NCBI RefSeq assembly: GCF_022771645.1
Contig: NZ_JALFCU010000080.1
Span: 33,496 to 97,495, forward strand
From: Selenomonas sp.
GTDB lineage: Bacteria; Bacillota; Negativicutes; Selenomonadales; Selenomonadaceae
DNA: 64,000 bases
Direction of reading: 5' to 3'
The notes below the pieces were generated by a model. The model was not told the origin of the DNA, ran no database searches, and was given only the letters and a program-made list of their open reading frames with translations. This document shows positions 13,815-20,422 of this stretch, piece by piece. Position 1 is the stretch's first letter, and each line of letters starts with the position of its first letter. Made by a program: the position numbers and the translations under genes.

Positions 13815-15260
13815 TCAGTTTGCCGCCTCCGGCAGCACGATGGGCTTCTTCTCGAGGTCTTTCGTGATCCACGGGAAATGCGCCGAGAGGTATTTGCCGA
13901 TGGCTTCGCCGATCATGCGCTTGCCCGCGTAGTCCGGGTGCAGGCCGTCCGTCGTGTATTTCGTCGCCATCCAGCCCGAGGCATCCTCGACCGTGCGGCC
14001 GACGTCGACGGCGTACGTCTGCTCCAGGATCCAGTGGTTGATGTAGGCGCGATGCACCTGCCAGTCCGCCGGCGGCGTCTCGATCTGGCCGTAGCGCTCG
14101 ATGAGGCCGGGGTTGATCGGCGTGACGGTCGCGAACACGGGGATGATGCCGTACGCGTCGCATTTGTCGCGGATGGCGATGAGGTGCTCGACGGTCTCCG
14201 AGCCCATCGTCGTACCGCGGTAGTCGTTGACGCCGCCCATGATGACGAGCACGCGCGGGGAGAAAGGCAGCACGTCCGTCTCGAAGCGCTCGAGCATGGC
14301 CTGCGTCGTGTTGCCGCTGTAGCCGAGGTTCTTCACGGGCACGACGGAGTACGTCTCCCAATCGTAGAGGAGGTAGCCCGGGGGCGTCGTCATCGCGCCG
14401 CCGCCGTGCGTGATGCTGTCGCCGAGCGCCGCGACGGGCGTCGGCGTGGTCACATCGAACTCCGAGAACGGCGACCAGTCGGAAATCGGCCAGCCGCTCG
14501 CGTCGACGGCGCGCACGCGCCACGCGTAGCGGCCCGGCACGGTGTAGCCGCCCTCTTCGTAGTAGTCGTACTCGCCCGCCTGGAGCGTGCGGATGAGCTG
14601 CTTGCCCGACGGCTTCTCGCGGTAAACCTCGACGACGTGCTGCTTCGCGCCCGCCGTCGGCACCCACGAGAACACGGGGTAGAGCGGCGCGTAGTCCATC
14701 TTTTCGAACTCCGTCGTCGGCAGCGGGGCCGTCGGGTTCACCTCGCCCGACGTGAGCGGCGCGGGCGTCGTGGATTTCGCGAGCGCGCGGCCGCTGTAGT
14801 CGAGCGGGCAGCATTTCCAGTAGTACGATTCCGCCGCCTTGCCGTACGGCACGAGGTCGAGCTCGATGCCGTTCGTGTAGCATTGGTCCGTCGACCAGAC
14901 GACGTTCTCCGCCTTGTCCTCTGCGCCCTTCAGTAGCACGACTTGATAGCGCACGGCGCTCGGCGTCACGGGCCACGTCAGGCGGACTTTTTTCATCTGC
15001 ACTTCGGCTGCGGGCGCAGGCGCGTCCGCCGTTTTTTTCTCTTCCACTTTCTCCACCTTCGCATCTTTTTTCTTGTGGGAAAGATCGCTGTGCTGCACCT
15101 CGATGATGCGGATGTCCTGCGCAAGCGTCGCGGGCGCGTCGTCCGAGGGCGGGTCGACCTCGATGACGCGTGGCGGCGCGGCAAAAACAGCCTGAGGAAC
15201 AGCAAAGAACACGCCGGCCGCCAATGCGGCGGAAGCGGCGAGGAATGTACGGGATTTCAT
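13815..15260 (-). CDS. Secreted SGNH/GDSL-family hydrolase
   Basis: 481 residues with a clear signal peptide (MKSRTFLAASAALAAGVFFA, cleavage near AVFA|APP). After a Lys/Ala-rich linker come beta-sandwich segments resembling fibronectin type III (about 100-280). The SGNH hydrolase domain follows: block I VAALGDSITHG, block III MGGVNDYRG, and block V DGLHPDYAGK with the catalytic Asp-His pair. Substrate is not evident; relatives deacetylate carbohydrates or cleave lipid esters. It lies 18 bp upstream of the hydrogenase/GGDEF gene and may be co-transcribed with it. Confidence 0.88.
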   Translation of the reverse strand: MKSRTFLAASAALAAGVFFAVPQAVFAAPPRVIEVDPPSDDAPATLAQDIRIIEVQHSDLSHKKKDAKVEKVEEKKTADAPAPAAEVQMKKVRLTWPVTPSAVRYQVVLLKGAEDKAENVVWSTDQCYTNGIELDLVPYGKAAESYYWKCCPLDYSGRALAKSTTPAPLTSGEVNPTAPLPTTEFEKMDYAPLYPVFSWVPTAGAKQHVVEVYREKPSGKQLIRTLQAGEYDYYEEGGYTVPGRYAWRVRAVDASGWPISDWSPFSEFDVTTPTPVAALGDSITHGGGAMTTPPGYLLYDWETYSVVPVKNLGYSGNTTQAMLERFETDVLPFSPRVLVIMGGVNDYRGTTMGSETVEHLIAIRDKCDAYGIIPVFATVTPINPGLIERYGQIETPPADWQVHRAYINHWILEQTYAVDVGRTVEDASGWMATKYTTDGLHPDYAGKRMIGEAIGKYLSAHFPWITKDLEKKPIVLPEAAN

Positions 15261-15303
15261 ATTCTAGGATTCTCTTCTTTCTCTGTCAAAGATACACCCT
15301 TTT

Positions 15304-15331
15304 ATTATACCGCAAAAATGCGCTCACGCAA
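15304..15331 (-). promoter_or_regulatory. Promoter of the SGNH hydrolase gene
   Basis: -35 TTGCGT (minus strand, 15326-15331), 16-bp spacer, -10 TATAAT (15304-15309). The -35 overlaps the last codons of thiD, so the SGNH/GGDEF pair can be expressed independently of thiD. Confidence 0.65.
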
Positions 15332-16151
15332 AGAAATCACCCGAAAGATTCCATCCGTGGTGGAGCGGGCCGCGGCCTTTGCCGAGGTCGAGGTTCGCGT
15401 TGATCGCGCCGGTGAGGTAGGCTTTCGCTTGGCCGACAGCGGTGACGAGGTCCATGCCTTTCGCGAGGTTCGCGGCGATGGCGGACGAGAGCGTGCAGCC
15501 GGTGCCGTGCGTGTTGGGATTCGCGCTTCGCGGTGCGGCGAAGGACTCAAGGCGGCCGCCTTGTTCTTCTGGATACGCGAGCAGGTCAACGACGGCCGCG
15601 TCCGTGAAGTGGCCGCCCTTTGCGAGGACGGCGGTGTGGTATGTTGCTGCCGCCTGCCGCGCCGCGCGCTCCATCGCGGGGAGATCGACGATGCCGACGC
15701 CCGTGAGGCGCGTGAGCTCGGGGATGTTCGGCGTGATGATCTCCGCGAGCGGCAGGAGCTCGCTCGCGAGCGCCTCCATCGCGTCGCCCGCGAGGAGCGC
15801 CGCGCCGCTCGTCGCGACCATGACGGGGTCAACGACGATATGCGCTGCGTGATATTCTTTCAATTTTTCCGCGATGACATGGATGAGCGCCGCCGACGCG
15901 ACCATGCCGACCTTCACGGCGCACGGCGGGATGTCCGTGAAAACCGCGTCGAGCTCGGCGGCGAGGAACTCGGGCGTCGCCTCCTCGATGGCCATGACGC
16001 CCATCGTGTTCTGCGCCGTCAGCGCCGTCACGGCGCTCATGCCGTACACGCCGTTCGCGAGGAACGTCTTGAGATCCGCCTGGACGCCCGCACCGCCGCT
16101 CGAATCGCTGCCGGCGATTGTAAGGACGGGAATATCAAATGTCGGTGTCAT
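15324..16151 (-). CDS. thiD: Hydroxymethylpyrimidine/phosphomethylpyrimidine kinase (ThiD)
   Basis: Phosphorylates HMP and HMP-P for thiamine synthesis or salvage. The 275-residue ribokinase-fold protein begins with the family signature [20 protein letters not shown] and ends with the anion-hole motif [14 protein letters not shown]. Start at 16151 has GGAGG seven nt upstream; the longer frame to 16202 runs into a terminator. No other thi gene or TPP riboswitch is near. The gene begins just downstream of the terminator of the small toxin-like gene at 16248, so its own promoter is unclear. Confidence 0.93.
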   Translation of the reverse strand: MTPTFDIPVLTIAGSDSSGGAGVQADLKTFLANGVYGMSAVTALTAQNTMGVMAIEEATPEFLAAELDAVFTDIPPCAVKVGMVASAALIHVIAEKLKEYHAAHIVVDPVMVATSGAALLAGDAMEALASELLPLAEIITPNIPELTRLTGVGIVDLPAMERAARQAAATYHTAVLAKGGHFTDAAVVDLLAYPEEQGGRLESFAAPRSANPNTHGTGCTLSSAIAANLAKGMDLVTAVGQAKAYLTGAINANLDLGKGRGPLHHGWNLSGDFFA

Positions 16152-16175
16152 AAGATCTGCCTCCCAGATGATAAG

Positions 16176-16206
16176 AAAAAAGGGGTTGCTGCATATCAAC
16201 AACCCC
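16176..16206 (-). terminator. Terminator of the small hydrophobic peptide gene (locus A)
   Basis: Minus-strand stem GGGGTTGTTG/CAGCAACCCC (one G-U pair, 5-nt loop) followed by TTTTTT. It ends the peptide mRNA about 40 nt after the stop codon and lies just upstream of thiD. Confidence 0.85.
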
Positions 16207-16247
16207 GCTCGGTTTGCGACTCCGAGACTTTTTGTGCTTTTGCTGCG

Positions 16248-16337
16248 TCAATGCCGATCAAGCCACTTGCAGATGTAATGGCTGACTACACCTGCTGCGA
16301 CCGACATTGTAAAGTTAAGGAAAAACAGTGCCACCAT
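16248..16337 (-). CDS. 29-residue hydrophobic peptide, probable type I toxin (locus A)
   Basis: [20 protein letters not shown] continuing to YICKWLDRH: one predicted membrane span followed by a short charged tail. This is the layout of small type I toxins in Firmicutes (Fst and similar). A very strong Shine-Dalgarno (GGAGGAGGTG) sits five to eight nt before the ATG. Upstream, GGAACATTCTCC (16362-16373) can pair with that site, predicting a self-repressed leader. A short RNA transcribed in the opposite direction (16433-16499) shares a 14-nt block with the complement of codons 5-9. Toxicity is inferred from architecture only. Confidence 0.7.
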   Translation of the reverse strand: MVALFFLNFTMSVAAGVVSHYICKWLDRH

Positions 16338-16384
16338 GAACACCTCCTCCTACTGCGCACGGGAGAATGTTCCGCAGCAAAGCC

Positions 16385-16426
16385 ATTATAACAAGGACTT
16401 GCAATATCATCAAGACATGGTATAAT
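16385..16426. promoter_or_regulatory. Divergent, interlocking promoters of toxin-like locus A
   Basis: Minus strand (peptide mRNA): -35 TTGATG (16408-16413), 17-bp spacer, -10 TATAAT (16385-16390). Plus strand (small RNA): -35 TTGCAA (16399-16404), 16-bp spacer, -10 TATAAT (16421-16426). The two promoters overlap physically, so RNA polymerase occupancy is probably mutually exclusive. Confidence 0.8.
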
Positions 16427-16432
16427 ATCCGT

Positions 16433-16499
16433 AGGCTAAAAAGTTAAGGAAAAGCCATCGTGGACAAAGCCTCTAGGACTGCAACCTGGGGGCTTTTCT
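16433..16499 (+). ncRNA. Putative antitoxin RNA of locus A (~65 nt)
   Basis: Begins downstream of a consensus promoter and ends in an intrinsic terminator (AAGCCTCTAGG / CCTGGGGGCTT stem with two G-U pairs, then TTTTC). It contains AAAGTTAAGGAAAA, identical to the plus strand over codons 5-9 of the peptide gene and hence complementary to its mRNA, followed by a partly matching GCC-ATCGTGG stretch. It is therefore encoded beside, not across from, its target and would act by duplicated complementary sequence. This is inferred; no expression data. Confidence 0.65.
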
Positions 16500-16506
16500 A
16501 ATGGCC

Positions 16507-16549
16507 AAAAAGCTCCTGCGAATCTCTTCCGAGATTCACAGGAGCTTTT
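16507..16549. terminator. Bidirectional terminator between locus A and the PepSY gene
   Basis: Near-perfect stem AAAAGCTCCTG.GAATCTC / GAGATTC.CAGGAGCTTTT. The minus strand has a TTTTT run, terminating the PepSY gene (stop at 16564). The plus strand has TTTTGATTTT, a back-up stop for the small RNA. Confidence 0.85.
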
Positions 16550-16563
16550 GATTTTCCTACGCT

Positions 16564-17379
16564 TTACGCCACGTCGCACATCATGACATTCCCGTTCGTG
16601 GCGTCGACGAGGACGTGGTATTTCACGCCGTTATGCTCGCACGCGACTTTGTACGCGGGATGGAAGCCGAAGTGCGGACGCGGACGCTGGTTCTGCGCCG
16701 ATGCGTTGTCGCTGTCGCTGCCATCCTGCGCGGCGGCCTGCGGCTGCAACGGCGGTTGCGTGCCGTCTGTGTTCTGCGCTACCTGCGCCATCGACTGCGG
16801 CGGCTGCTGGCCGTCCATCATCGGCGGCTGGCCTTGCGGCGCGCCCTGCATCATCGGCTGCTGCGCGCCTGGCATGCCCGGCTGTCCCATGCCCTGCGGC
16901 ATCATGCGATGGTCGCCGCCGTGCTCATAGTGGTCGCGCTCGTCGCCGTCGTGATCTTCGTAGCCGTGGCCGCGATCGTCGTGGCGGTCGTGGAGCGCGG
17001 TGGGCGCCGGGCGGTCGCCGTCTTTGCGATCTTTTTTCTCGGCTTTGTCCTTATCGCCTCGCTGCTGCGCGAGGTTTTCGAGGCCGACGCGGTCGAACGT
17101 CAGCGCGCTCTCGTCCATGCCAACGGCTTCGGCGGCTTTCGCCTTCGCCTCGTCCTCGCTGATCAGCGTGATGTCCTCGCGCGCGGCCTGCGCCGCGACG
17201 AGCTGGCTGCGCGCCGCGTCCTTCGCTGCGCGTTCGCTGTGCTCGCGCTGGATGTCCCACGCTGCGCCCGCGCCACCGAGCAGGGCGAGCGCGACGACGG
17301 CCGCGAGGCCTTTCTTCCAATATTTCTTGCATGCGCCTTTCGCCTGGCTGCCGACGTTGTTCATGTTTTCCATATCCAT
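16564..17379 (-). CDS. Membrane-anchored PepSY-like protein with a Met/Gly/Gln/His-rich centre
   Basis: 271 residues. A cytoplasmic Lys-rich start precedes one membrane span (GLAAVVALALLGGAGAAW, ~25-45). A PepSY-like unit (ISEDEAKAKAAEAVGMDESA) follows, then a His/Asp-rich stretch and a Met/Gly/Gln-rich low-complexity region that look metal-binding. A last half-PepSY unit (HPAYKVACEHNGVKYHVLVD) ends the protein. PepSY domains are often peptidase-inhibitory or sensory; the exact role is unknown. It is divergent from the histidine kinase at 17592, and such pairs are often regulator and target. Confidence 0.75.
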   Translation of the reverse strand: MDMENMNNVGSQAKGACKKYWKKGLAAVVALALLGGAGAAWDIQREHSERAAKDAARSQLVAAQAAREDITLISEDEAKAKAAEAVGMDESALTFDRVGLENLAQQRGDKDKAEKKDRKDGDRPAPTALHDRHDDRGHGYEDHDGDERDHYEHGGDHRMMPQGMGQPGMPGAQQPMMQGAPQGQPPMMDGQQPPQSMAQVAQNTDGTQPPLQPQAAAQDGSDSDNASAQNQRPRPHFGFHPAYKVACEHNGVKYHVLVDATNGNVMMCDVA

Positions 17380-17591
17380 GATGGTGACCTCCTGTTTGTT
17401 GTCTGTGTTTTGATCTCCTGTTCGGAACTGTGCTTATCATAGCAGGCAGTTTGAAACAGCCGCGCAACGGTTTCGAAACAAAAGCTAAACAAATCCTTGC
17501 GGCGGCGAAAACTTTGCGACGCACGCGAAAACGCTCCCTTTCGTTTCCTCCGTTCTATGATAGAATGGAAGACACGAAAGGGGGATGTCCT
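17380..17591. promoter_or_regulatory. Divergent regulatory spacer (PepSY gene / histidine kinase)
   Basis: About 210 bp of lower-GC DNA holding both promoters. A TATGATAGAAT -10-like segment lies at about 17555-17570 for the kinase, but no clear -35 matches it. I see no strong palindrome that would mark the response-regulator site. Confidence 0.45.
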
Positions 17592-19295
17592 ATGCTCCGC
17601 TTCCGCGATCTCTCGCTCGCCAAGCGCATCTTCACGACGAATTTCCTCATGGTCTTCATCCCGGCGCTGCTGCTCTTCGTCGCGGGCGCGGCGCTCCTCG
17701 GCGCGCTGCGGCTCGCGGGGACGGCGCAGCAGAACGAGTTCGCCGCGTTCTTCCCGACGCAGGGACCGGCGCTCTCGATCCAGTACGCGATCGACGAGCT
17801 GCGCTACGAGGCCGACCACCACAAGACGCCGCGCCTGAAATCATTCGAAGACCCGATCGCCATCCTCGAGAACGCGGGCATCGCCGTCTCGATCGCGTCA
17901 AAGGACGGCACGCTCTACGTGACGCCCGGCACGAGCGCCGAGGAGCTCCAAAACCGCGCGCTGCCGAAAGACACGCTGCTGCACCATGGACCGATGATGA
18001 TGGACGGTGCGCCGGCGGCTGCGCCGAGCCCTGCGCCCTCCGGCCACCACGACGGCGCGCCTAGGATGCACCACCATGACAGCGCCCCCGCCGTCCTGCC
18101 GGAAAACGAGCGGCCGCAGGACGACGAGGCCGAGCAGCTGCTCTGGACGCGCGACGGGCTGTATTTCGCCTACACGTCGCCCGTGACGGGCACGACGATC
18201 CGCGCGGCTGGCGCGCTGCCGTTCCTCGCGCAGGAGCGGCTGACGGAGGGGCCGGCGAAACACCTCATCGAGGCGCTGCTGCTCGTCATCGTCGGCTCGG
18301 CCATCCTCTTCATCCTGTGCCTCGGCCTCTACCTGTCGCGCCTGCTGTCCGAGCAGATCCTCGAGCCGCTCGGCGCGCTGCGTGCGGCGTCGGCGCGCAT
18401 CCAGGGCGGCGACCTCGACACGCCGATGGCGGCCGCCGCCATGCGCGGCGACGAGATGGGCGCGGCGTGCCGCGACTTCGACGCGATGCGCGCCGAGCTC
18501 CGCACGGCCCGCGACGAGCGCCTGCGCTACGACGCGCAGCGCAAGGAGCTCATCGCCGGCATCTCGCACGACCTCGCGACGCCGCTGACGCTGCTCAAGG
18601 GCTACGCCGACGGCCTGCTCGCCGGCCTCGCCGCAACGGAGGAACGGCGTGCACAGTACGCCCAGCGCATCTACGGCGCGGCCTGCACGATGGAACGCCT
18701 CGTGAACAACCTGCGCACGTTCTCGCGCCTCGAGCTCGGCCGCCTGCCGCTGCATCCAGAATCCATCGCGCTCGTGCCATATTTCGAAGACTGTATCGCC
18801 GAGCAAAAAGACGCACTCGCCGACCGCGGCCTCGTCGTGACGCTCGACACATCAAAGGCGGATGCGACCGCCACGGCGAGCATCGACCGCGACGCCTTCG
18901 CCCGCGTCATCGACAACATCTTCGGCAACGCCATCAAGTACAAAGAAACGCCGACCGTCGCGATGGATGTCACAGTCACGACGGAGCGTGCGGATGTCAA
19001 TCGTATGGAACATAACAACGCGGACGGAGCGACGCCCGCCGCAGGAACGGGCGTCATCCGCATCGCCTTCGCCGACCACGGCCCCGGCGTGCCGCCCGCC
19101 GCGCTGCCGCATCTCTTCGAGCTTTTCTACCGCACGGACGCTGCCCGCACGGACACGAAGAAAGGCAGCGGCCTCGGCCTCGCCATCTGCCGTGAGATTG
19201 TGACGGGGCTCGGGGGAGAGATTGCTGCGAGCGAAACGGACGGCGGCGGGCTGACGATCACGATCGAACTTCCGCGTTTGGAGGAAACCGCATGA
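17592..19295 (+). CDS. Sensor histidine kinase
   Basis: 567 residues. First membrane span near 20-42 (IFTTNFLMVFIPALLLFVAG). A periplasmic sensor part follows (~45-220) with a Pro/His/Met-rich stretch (HHGPMMMDGAP, HHDGAPRMHHHDSA) similar in flavour to the PepSY protein opposite. The second span is near 235-260 (LIEALLLVIVGSAILFIL). HAMP follows, then the H-box GISHDLATPLTLLKGY, N-box DNIFGNAIKYK, and G-boxes ADHGPGVP and KGSGLGLAI. The ATG at 17592 has AAGGGGG upstream; the longer frame has none. Its stop overlaps the start of the response regulator (ATGA), so they are translationally coupled. His/Met content suggests metal sensing (inference). Confidence 0.92.
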   Translation: MLRFRDLSLAKRIFTTNFLMVFIPALLLFVAGAALLGALRLAGTAQQNEFAAFFPTQGPALSIQYAIDELRYEADHHKTPRLKSFEDPIAILENAGIAVSIASKDGTLYVTPGTSAEELQNRALPKDTLLHHGPMMMDGAPAAAPSPAPSGHHDGAPRMHHHDSAPAVLPENERPQDDEAEQLLWTRDGLYFAYTSPVTGTTIRAAGALPFLAQERLTEGPAKHLIEALLLVIVGSAILFILCLGLYLSRLLSEQILEPLGALRAASARIQGGDLDTPMAAAAMRGDEMGAACRDFDAMRAELRTARDERLRYDAQRKELIAGISHDLATPLTLLKGYADGLLAGLAATEERRAQYAQRIYGAACTMERLVNNLRTFSRLELGRLPLHPESIALVPYFEDCIAEQKDALADRGLVVTLDTSKADATATASIDRDAFARVIDNIFGNAIKYKETPTVAMDVTVTTERADVNRMEHNNADGATPAAGTGVIRIAFADHGPGVPPAALPHLFELFYRTDAARTDTKKGSGLGLAICREIVTGLGGEIAASETDGGGLTITIELPRLEETA

Positions 19296-20092
19296 AACAC
19301 ATCCTGATCATCGAAGACAACATCGAAATCGCCGAGCTCGAGCGCGATTTTCTCGAGGCGGCGGACTTCGCCGTGACCATCGCGCCGGACGGCGAGCAGG
19401 GGCTCGCGGCGCTACGCGCGGACGGCGCGGACTTCGCGCTCGTCGTGCTCGACATCATGCTCCCAGGCCGCGACGGCTTTGCCATCTGCCGCGACATCCG
19501 TGGCCAGAGCGAGGTGCCGATCCTCATCGTCTCGGCGAAGGGCGAGGACATCGACAAGATCCGCGGCCTCGGCCTCGGCGCGGACGACTACCTCACGAAG
19601 CCGTTCTCCCCCGGCGAGCTCGTCGCCCGCGTCCAGTCGCACATCAAACGCTACGAGCGCGTGCGGCGGTCGGGCGCGGCAGAAGCAACAGCGAATGCGG
19701 CCGACGCATCGCAGCTGCAAGCACCAGCCGGCAACGGCACGCCAACCGCAGCCGCGACGGCGAGCGCCGACGGCATCCCTGCCCCGCACGCGAAGGATAT
19801 CGTGCGCGGCGCGCTCCGCATCGACCCGCTCGGTCACCGCGTGTTCCTCGCGCAAAAAGAGCTCGCACTCCCGAACAAAGAGTACGAGCTCCTGACGTTC
19901 CTCGCCGAGCATCCCGGCATCGTCTTTTCAAAAGAACAGCTGTTCGAGCGCGTCTGGGGCCTCGACGCCGTCGGCGACACGGCGACCGTCATGGTCCACG
20001 TCAACCGCATCCGCAGCCGCATCGAACCCGACCCGGCGCACCCGATTTATATCGAGACCGTCTGGGGCGCGGGCTACCGCTTCCGAGGATGA
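19292..20092 (+). CDS. OmpR-family response regulator
   Basis: 266 residues. The receiver domain (1-~118) has acidic residues at IIEDN, the phospho-acceptor Asp in LVVLDIMLPGRDG, and the conserved Lys in DDYLTKPFSPGEL. The C-terminal winged-helix domain ends in IETVWGAGYRFRG. The ~45-residue Ala-rich linker between them is longer than in most OmpR proteins. It overlaps the kinase gene by 4 nt. Likely targets are itself and the divergent PepSY gene. Confidence 0.94.
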   Translation: MKHILIIEDNIEIAELERDFLEAADFAVTIAPDGEQGLAALRADGADFALVVLDIMLPGRDGFAICRDIRGQSEVPILIVSAKGEDIDKIRGLGLGADDYLTKPFSPGELVARVQSHIKRYERVRRSGAAEATANAADASQLQAPAGNGTPTAAATASADGIPAPHAKDIVRGALRIDPLGHRVFLAQKELALPNKEYELLTFLAEHPGIVFSKEQLFERVWGLDAVGDTATVMVHVNRIRSRIEPDPAHPIYIETVWGAGYRFRG

Positions 20093-20102
20093 AAGAAAAA
20101 CT

Positions 20103-20131
20103 TTGCAAAACGACTCATGAAGTGCTATACT
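20103..20131 (+). promoter_or_regulatory. Promoter of putative antitoxin RNA, locus B
   Basis: -35 TTGCAA (20103-20108), 17-bp spacer, -10 TATACT (20126-20131), starting RNA near 20138. Same -35 hexamer as the small RNA promoter of locus A. Confidence 0.75.
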
Positions 20132-20137
20132 GTAAAC

Positions 20138-20218
20138 ACAAGTGAAAACAGCGTGACATGTATGTTCACCGACAAGAAAAGGCCCTCGCGGATTTCGTCA
20201 CCCGCGAGGGTCTTTTCT
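20138..20218 (+). ncRNA. Putative antitoxin RNA of locus B (~80 nt)
   Basis: Transcribed toward the peptide gene at 20262-20345. Positions 20141-20170 contain GTGAAAACA, then GACAT, then GTTCACC in the same order as the plus strand over the start and Shine-Dalgarno of the peptide gene (20329-20356). It can therefore pair with the translation start of the mRNA. Its 3' end is the shared bidirectional terminator, giving a second complementary stretch. The layout matches convergent par/Fst-type loci. Confidence 0.7.
20174..20218. terminator. Shared bidirectional terminator of locus B
   Basis: Stem GGCCCTCGCGG / CCGCGAGGGTC. The plus strand is followed by TCTTTTCTT (small RNA) and the minus strand by TTTTCTTG (peptide mRNA). 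Both transcripts end here, so their 3' ends are complementary. Confidence 0.85.
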
Positions 20219-20261
20219 TGTGTCATTGGTTCGTCAGGCCAAGAGGACACGCTGCCGATTT

Positions 20262-20345
20262 TTAACGGCGGATAGCGTCGTAAATCGCCGCAGCAATCAA
20301 GCTGGCGACAATCCCGACAATCAAGTTTGTGAAAACAACGGACAT
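20262..20345 (-). CDS. 27-residue hydrophobic peptide, probable type I toxin (locus B)
   Basis: MSVVFTNLIVGIVASLIAAA then IYDAIRR: one membrane span and a short charged tail, typical of Fst/Ldr-like toxins. Strong Shine-Dalgarno GGGAGGTG before the ATG. The leader contains GTTCACCT (plus-strand 20373-20380 region), a perfect complement of AGGTGAAC over that site, so the free mRNA is predicted to hide its own ribosome site. An extended -10 promoter (TGCTATACT; -10 at 20400-20405) serves it. It is unrelated in sequence to the locus A peptide but has the same architecture. Confidence 0.75.
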   Translation of the reverse strand: MSVVFTNLIVGIVASLIAAAIYDAIRR

Positions 20346-20399
20346 ACAGTTCACCTCCCTTCTATAACGTGAAGGTGAACACGGTACGGCAGCAAGAAA

Positions 20400-20408
20400 A
20401 GTATAGCA
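20400..20408 (-). promoter_or_regulatory. Promoter of the locus B peptide gene (extended -10)
   Basis: Minus-strand TGC-TATACT with no good -35; the predicted transcript starts near 20393, leaving a ~48-nt leader that contains the anti-Shine-Dalgarno stem. Confidence 0.6.
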
Positions 20409-20422
20409 CATCCGCCTAAAAT

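Noticed and set aside
11880..14936. Plus-strand frame of about 1,000 codons
   Set aside because: Antisense to three recognised genes (hldE kinase, hydrogenase/GGDEF, SGNH); its composition is that of a codon-bias shadow.
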